9,420 nucleotides of DNA. It comes from Candidatus Stercoripulliclostridium pullicola (GTDB taxonomy: Bacteria > Bacillota > Clostridia > Christensenellales > DTU072). The stretch spans positions 1 to 9,420 of the forward strand of contig JADINF010000115.1 in NCBI GenBank assembly GCA_017694145.1, in the 5' to 3' direction. This document shows positions 5,638 to 9,420 of this stretch, piece by piece. A program made the translations under genes and the position numbers. The notes below the pieces were generated by a model. It was not told where the DNA came from and ran no database searches. It was given only the letters and a program-made list of their open reading frames with translations. The stretch's first letter is position 1, and each line of letters starts with the position of its first letter.

Positions 5638-7053
5638 TCAATAGCTCTCGCCGTAATACAATCCTCTTTTGTCGGACGGCGCAAGCGCAGCGACTTCGTT
5701 CGTTCTCTCGACGGCAAGCGTGAGGAGCATCGCCATGACCATTATCGGATAAGGTATAAAAGTGCCCGTATCCATCATGCTGTAGGCTTCGAAGCCGAGG
5801 AAGGAGAGCAACGCGAATTGAGCGAACAAATTGCTGCGGATCCTGCGGAACACTATCCCGTAACGCACGGCGTAGAATATGGCGAAAGCGACTATGCCCA
5901 CCGCGCCGGTCGAGCCTATTATCTGGAACAGCGTGGAATGGAACCAGTAGAAATACATTCCTTCGGGCTGAGCGTAATATTCTCCGTCGAAGCCCATTCC
6001 CGCTCCGAATATCGGATTATTGCGGAAACATTCGATAGCCTCGGCATAGAGCTTGTCGCGTCCCGATATCGTTTTGTCCCCGACGTTGGCAAGCCGAGCG
6101 ATGTATGCGTTCAACTCGTTCATATTGAGGAAATACACGGTAAGTATCGCTACGACCACCGCGGCTACCGGTATAACTATCTTGAGGCGGACTCTGCCCT
6201 TACATTTTATCATTGCGTAAATCGCGGTCAAAGCCGCCATTATCGTGCCGAAAAGGATCCCGCCGCGGCTGAAAGTGAGCACCGTGAAACAGAAATTTAT
6301 TATACCGAGCACCGTATACAAAAGCTTCTGTTTCTCCGTGATAGCAAGATAAAATCCCATAGGCGAAGCGAGCAGCAATATCGTCGCAAGATTATTGTCT
6401 ATCGACCAGCCCGCGTCTATCACGAATCCGCGCCCCCACAGTTCGAAAGGCGGCTTATTGACGACGTACAGCGTGATTATCTCCATTCCTATCAATATAC
6501 CGTACCAGGTAAACGTTTTTGCGGTATATTTTCCTATCGAAGCGAACCCTTTGTCCTCCTTGCCGTAGAGCGCGAAAAGGAGGTAAAAAATAAGAGGAAG
6601 GAAACCGAGCATCAGCGTGTACGCGAGAGTTCCGAGATAATTTTCTTTGGCGATGACCCCTGCGCCGCCGAGAAGCATTGCCGCCGCGATGAGAAGTTGC
6701 GGAATAAGCATGCGCATTTTCTTACGCTCGGGACGGTAATAGATGAGATGAAAAACGAGCCCCGCCATAAGCGGTATCGCCCCGGTAAGACAGATAAAGT
6801 ATTCCGTGGGATCTTTCATCGCGAACATCGCGGGCGCGTAAAGCGCGACGGGAAGCATGGGCTTGAAATCGTCCACGACGATAAGCGCGATCCCCGCGAG
6901 CACGGAACCCGCCAGAAATCCCCAGAATATCTCTTTCGTATACCACGTCAGGTATACCACCGCGACGAGCGCAACGAGATATACGTCGGTATAGAAAAAC
7001 TTTTGCAATCCTTTCGGCGCTTTGTCCGAGAGTTTGAGTTTTACGCTGTCCAT
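5638..7053 (-). CDS. O-antigen ligase/polymerase-family membrane protein (Wzy_C type)
   Basis: A 471-aa polytopic membrane protein with roughly 11-13 hydrophobic segments, the first near residues 24-40. The ATG at 7053 has AGGGA 9 nt upstream; an in-frame GTG at 7113 is rejected because it lies in the promoter region. The family signature is visible: FSRGG (261-265) at the start of a membrane segment, then the large extracytoplasmic loop with TISGRDKLY (328-336), NPIFGAGMGF (346-355) and FHSTLFQIIGSTGAVGI (371-387), including the conserved Arg and His of this superfamily. Known members join or polymerise lipid-linked glycans on the outer face of the membrane. In a Gram-positive-like host it would act on a capsule or wall polysaccharide, or glycosylate a protein. 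No glycosyltransferase or flippase genes are adjacent, so the substrate is unknown. The C-terminal 20-odd residues are hydrophilic. Confidence 0.86.
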   Translation of the reverse strand: MDSVKLKLSDKAPKGLQKFFYTDVYLVALVAVVYLTWYTKEIFWGFLAGSVLAGIALIVVDDFKPMLPVALYAPAMFAMKDPTEYFICLTGAIPLMAGLVFHLIYYRPERKKMRMLIPQLLIAAAMLLGGAGVIAKENYLGTLAYTLMLGFLPLIFYLLFALYGKEDKGFASIGKYTAKTFTWYGILIGMEIITLYVVNKPPFELWGRGFVIDAGWSIDNNLATILLLASPMGFYLAITEKQKLLYTVLGIINFCFTVLTFSRGGILFGTIMAALTAIYAMIKCKGRVRLKIVIPVAAVVVAILTVYFLNMNELNAYIARLANVGDKTISGRDKLYAEAIECFRNNPIFGAGMGFDGEYYAQPEGMYFYWFHSTLFQIIGSTGAVGIVAFAIFYAVRYGIVFRRIRSNLFAQFALLSFLGFEAYSMMDTGTFIPYPIMVMAMLLTLAVERTNEVAALAPSDKRGLYYGESY

Positions 7054-7082
7054 AAATAATTTCCCTGCGATATTATATTTAT

Positions 7083-7096
7083 CGGGCGTATGCCCG
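7083..7096 (-). other. leader hairpin at the 5' end of the Wzy_C-family transcript
   Basis: On the minus strand, CGGGC (7096-7092) pairs with GCCCG (7087-7083) around an ATAC tetraloop. With the predicted start at 7097 the hairpin covers about +2 to +15 of the mRNA, about 17 nt before the AGGGA ribosome binding site (7066-7062). It may protect the 5' end from decay; no T-run follows, so it is not a terminator. Confidence 0.4.
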
Positions 7097-7103
7097 TAAC
7101 GGT

Positions 7104-7132
7104 ATTCTATCACATTACTTCTTGTAAATCAA
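7104..7132 (-). promoter_or_regulatory. promoter of the Wzy_C-family gene
   Basis: On the minus strand, TTGATT (7132-7127) and TAGAAT (7109-7104) are 17 bp apart with TGTGA before the -10. These are the same boxes, spacing and extended element as the tRNA-Ser promoter. The start would be near 7097, giving a 44-nt leader. A perfect TATAAT at 7077-7072 with a weak TTACGG 16 bp upstream is less likely, because its start (about 7065) would cut into the ribosome binding site. Confidence 0.65.
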
Positions 7133-7167
7133 CGGTAATCGTCATCGTGCGTAATTCGGCGCAAATG

Positions 7168-7196
7168 TTGACTAATGCGCACGCGGAATATATAAT
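7168..7196 (+). promoter_or_regulatory. near-consensus promoter of the GH2 gene
   Basis: TTGACT (7168-7173) and a perfect TATAAT (7191-7196) are separated by 17 bp, with the start near 7203. The -10 lies inside a perfect AT inverted repeat, ATATATA-ATT-TATATAT (7188-7204), which could be an operator or simply AT-rich promoter DNA. The strength of the promoter suggests that control, if any, acts by repression or through the leader. Confidence 0.8.
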
Positions 7197-7203
7197 TTAT
7201 ATA

Positions 7204-7257
7204 TGCGGCTCGCGCGGCTACGGATCGCGCCGCGCTTTGTGAGCCGCAAAGATTTTT
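7204..7257 (+). promoter_or_regulatory. GH2 leader hairpin with U-run, candidate attenuator
   Basis: The outer stem TGCGGCTC (7204-7211) pairs with GAGCCGCA (7241-7248), and the inner stem GCGCGGC (7212-7218) pairs with GCCGCGC (7229-7235). The two stack with only a 5-nt bulge (7236-7240) and close a 10-nt loop. ATTTTT follows at 7252-7257, then the ribosome binding site AAAGGAG (7259-7265). It could terminate transcription prematurely unless disrupted, or stabilise the mRNA 5' end, since it starts at about +2. No alternative antiterminator stem was found by eye. Confidence 0.5.
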
Positions 7258-7273
7258 CAAAGGAGCTAACCGA

Positions 7274-9420
7274 ATGAGAACCGTTATCAATATCAACGCC
7301 GGTTGGAAATTCACCAAAGAAAGCGAAAGCTTCAACGTAGATCTTCCCCATTCCTACAACGCGGAAGACGGTCAGCGGCAAGCCGACTACTTCAGAGGCA
7401 AATGTAGTTACGAGAAAGATCTTCCGCGCCTGGAAGGCGAAAGCTGGCTCGAAATAAACGGAGCCAATTCGGTAGCGGAAGTTTTCATCAACGACCGTAA
7501 AATAAAGGAACACCGGGGCGGATATTCCATGTTCCGCGCGGATCTTACGCCCTATCTTACGGGAAACGACAAACTGCGCATAGACGTAGACAATTCGGAT
7601 TTCGACGACGTATATCCCTCCACGGCGGACTTCACGTTCTACGGCGGCATATACCGCGACGTGAATATCGTGACGGGGTTAAGCAAAAAACACTTCGCGC
7701 TCGACAGCGGCAGAAACGGCGTTTTCGTAACTCCGGAGTTACTCAAGGGCGGCGACGGCAGACTCTCTGTAAAAACGGCGATCGCAAACGCCGAAGAAGG
7801 CGACGAGCTAAAGCTCACGCTCCGCGACAGAGAGGGCAAGATCGCGGCTTCTCTTACCGCTCCTGCCGCGGCGGGCGAATATTCAGTCGACGTAAAGAAC
7901 GTTTCTCTCTGGAACGGTATCGCCGATCCCTACCTCTATACTTTAACCTGCGAATTGTATTCGGCGGGCGTAAAAGTCGACGAGGTAAACGTTAAAACGG
8001 GATTCCGAACCGTCACTTTCGATGCCGAAAAAGGCTGTTTCCTGAACGGGAAGCATATCAAACTCAAGGGCGTTTCGCGCCACCAGGACAGACTCGGCAA
8101 AGGCAACGCGCTGAGTTACTCCGATCATAAAGAAGACGTCGGGCTGATACTCGAAGTCGGCGCCAACTCGGTGCGCCTTGCTCACTATCAACAGGACGAA
8201 AAGTTCTACGATCTGTGCGACGAGAACGGATTGCTCGTATGGGCGGAAGTACCTGTCATATCGCGCTTCTCCCCCGCCAAGCAGGAGAACGCCAAAAGTC
8301 AGCTCACCGAGCTTATCACGCAGAACTACAATCATCCTTCGATATTCTGCTGGGGAGTGCAGAACGAAATTACTATCGGCGGCAAAGCCAAGGGCGTGGA
8401 GCCCGCGATCAGGGAGCTCAACGCCCTCGCCCACTCGCTCGACCATAGCCGTCTTACCACTTCGGCACAGGTCATGATGTGCGCTCCGGACAGCTCTCTT
8501 AATAAAATAACCGACATTCAGGGCTACAATCTGTATTACGGCTGGTACGTAGAGAAATACACTTCTCTCGGAAGCTGGCTCGACAATTTCCACAGGATAA
8601 ATCCCGAAGTCAAACTCTGTTTAAGCGAATACGGCGCGGAAGCGATACTTCGCTATCAGTCCGAAACGGGCGAGCAAGGCGATTATACCGAAGAGTATCA
8701 GGCGGTACTGCACGATCATTATGCCCGCGAGATAGGCGCGCGCGACTGGATGTGGGGCAGTTACGTATGGAATATGTTCGACTTCGGCGCCGCCAACCGC
8801 AACGAAGCGGGCGTAACGGGCAGGAACAACAAAGGACTCGTAACGTTCGACCGCAAGACGCGCAAAGACGCATTCTACGTATACAAAGCGCATTGGAGCG
8901 ACGAAAAATTCGTCAGGATACTCGGTTCGCGCTATGCGCGCCGCCCCGTAGGTATCACTACCCTGACAGCTTGCTCCAACCTGAGCGAGGTAACGCTCAC
9001 CGTGAACGGCGTCGGCTACACCGCGAAATGCGACAAAGTGGTCAAATTCGAAGGAATAGAAATCAAACCCGGCGAAAACAAAGTCGTACTTACGGCGGGA
9101 GATCTTAAAGACGAAGCGGTATTTACCGGAGTGGACGCACCCGATCCCGACTACAAAATGCCCGAGGGAGCGGCTTCCTTCGTCAAAAACTGGTTCCGTT
9201 CGGAAGGCGGCGAATCCTCCGCGTATTATTCGCTTAACGACAGAGTGGGCGCGCTGATGAAGAGCCCCGAGATACAGACGGCGATAAATTCCTTCCTCGG
9301 CAAGAAAAAATCGATGAAAGCGCTTGCTTTCCTCGTAAAACCTTTCAAAGTGTCCACTCTTATGAAAATCGCCCGCATAGATCCGCAGTTAGCGGACATC
9401 GTGGCGAACTACCTGCAGAC
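7274..9420 (+). CDS. glycoside hydrolase family 2, beta-galactosidase-like (3' end beyond window)
   Basis: 715 codons are open with no stop, and the gene runs off the right edge. ATG 7274 lies 8 nt after AAAGGAG. It probably hydrolyses beta-galactosides or related beta-glycosides in the cytoplasm, as there is no signal peptide. Domains: an N-terminal GH2 sugar-binding jelly roll (about 1-135, with FYGGIYRDV at 122-130), an immunoglobulin-like domain (about 140-245), a TIM barrel (about 250-545), and a further Ig-like domain (about 547-620). A helical, lysine-rich tail follows from about 630. The acid/base is E365 in WGVQNE, and the nucleophile is E452 in CLSEYGAE. GVSRHQDR (266-273), NSVRLAHY (298-305) and WNMFDFG (499-505) are typical of the family. 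It is divergent from the Wzy_C-family gene. A glucuronidase or mannosidase specificity cannot be excluded by eye. Confidence 0.93.
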   Translation, partial: MRTVININAGWKFTKESESFNVDLPHSYNAEDGQRQADYFRGKCSYEKDLPRLEGESWLEINGANSVAEVFINDRKIKEHRGGYSMFRADLTPYLTGNDKLRIDVDNSDFDDVYPSTADFTFYGGIYRDVNIVTGLSKKHFALDSGRNGVFVTPELLKGGDGRLSVKTAIANAEEGDELKLTLRDREGKIAASLTAPAAAGEYSVDVKNVSLWNGIADPYLYTLTCELYSAGVKVDEVNVKTGFRTVTFDAEKGCFLNGKHIKLKGVSRHQDRLGKGNALSYSDHKEDVGLILEVGANSVRLAHYQQDEKFYDLCDENGLLVWAEVPVISRFSPAKQENAKSQLTELITQNYNHPSIFCWGVQNEITIGGKAKGVEPAIRELNALAHSLDHSRLTTSAQVMMCAPDSSLNKITDIQGYNLYYGWYVEKYTSLGSWLDNFHRINPEVKLCLSEYGAEAILRYQSETGEQGDYTEEYQAVLHDHYAREIGARDWMWGSYVWNMFDFGAANRNEAGVTGRNNKGLVTFDRKTRKDAFYVYKAHWSDEKFVRILGSRYARRPVGITTLTACSNLSEVTLTVNGVGYTAKCDKVVKFEGIEIKPGENKVVLTAGDLKDEAVFTGVDAPDPDYKMPEGAASFVKNWFRSEGGESSAYYSLNDRVGALMKSPEIQTAINSFLGKKKSMKALAFLVKPFKVSTLMKIARIDPQLADIVANYLQ

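Noticed and set aside
5818..7059. Rightward 413-codon open frame opposite the Wzy_C-family gene
   Set aside because: It is a shadow of the membrane protein: its product is rich in His, Arg, Tyr and Glu with no motif, and the opposite strand has clear family signatures, hydrophobic segments and a ribosome binding site.
7072..7099. Second promoter (TTACGG-16-TATAAT) for the Wzy_C-family gene
   Set aside because: Its -35 is poor, and its predicted start would remove part of the ribosome binding site; the upstream TTGATT-17-TAGAAT fits better.
7943..8593. Leftward 216-codon open frame opposite the GH2 gene
   Set aside because: Antisense shadow of the GH2 catalytic region, caused by codon bias.
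1..9420. CRISPR array, insertion sequence, toxin-antitoxin or defence operon
   Set aside because: No spaced direct repeats, transposase or integrase motifs, or paired small genes were seen on either strand.

Overview
The window looks like chromosomal DNA of a member of the Bacillota (Clostridia-like, possibly an uncultured gut lineage). This is inferred from sigma-A promoters that mostly carry a TRTGn extended -10 element, strong AGGAG-type ribosome binding sites, a CCA-encoding tRNA-Ser, heavy use of the Ile codon ATA in fairly GC-rich genes, and a cytoplasmic GH2 glycosidase of a type common in gut Clostridia. No rRNA, CRISPR array, insertion sequence or recombinase is visible. The taxonomic assignment is inference only.

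Left edge (1-308): AT-rich DNA (about 31% GC by hand count over 1-220) holds the last 52 codons of an unrecognised rightward gene. A long hairpin follows, then a leftward tRNA-Ser(UGA). The AT-rich block abuts the 3' end of the tRNA exactly, as expected for an integrated element, but the other end lies outside the window. A good promoter for the tRNA sits at 349-377.

Region 434-2776: a two-gene rightward operon of glycerate 2-kinase and phosphopentomutase (deoB). The genes overlap by ATGA and end at a hairpin. Both feed central carbon metabolism: glycerate goes to 2-phosphoglycerate, and ribose-1-phosphate goes to ribose-5-phosphate.

Region 2810-4257 (leftward): an L-asparaginase with a promoter placed so that its mRNA would be leaderless, followed by a small cysteine-rich DUF3795-type protein that appears to have its own promoter. 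Divergent from the asparaginase is a class I PLP aminotransferase (4383-5564). A 26-bp interrupted palindrome lies between the two promoters and covers the aminotransferase -35 box. Asparagine to aspartate (asparaginase) followed by transamination would be a coherent joint function, but the substrate of the aminotransferase is not proven by the sequence.

Region 5588-9420: a strong bidirectional terminator, a leftward multi-spanning O-antigen ligase/polymerase-family membrane protein (Wzy_C type), and, divergent from it, a GH2 beta-galactosidase-like gene that runs off the right edge. The GH2 gene has a near-consensus promoter. A 15-bp hairpin begins at the predicted transcription start and is followed by a short U-run just before the ribosome binding site, which could be an attenuator or a 5' stabiliser.

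Overall this is mostly ordinary core and accessory metabolism. The points most worth a second look are regulatory: the leaderless asparaginase, the dyad between the divergent promoters, hairpins placed at or near predicted transcript 5' ends, the GH2 leader, and the AT-rich block at the tRNA 3' end.
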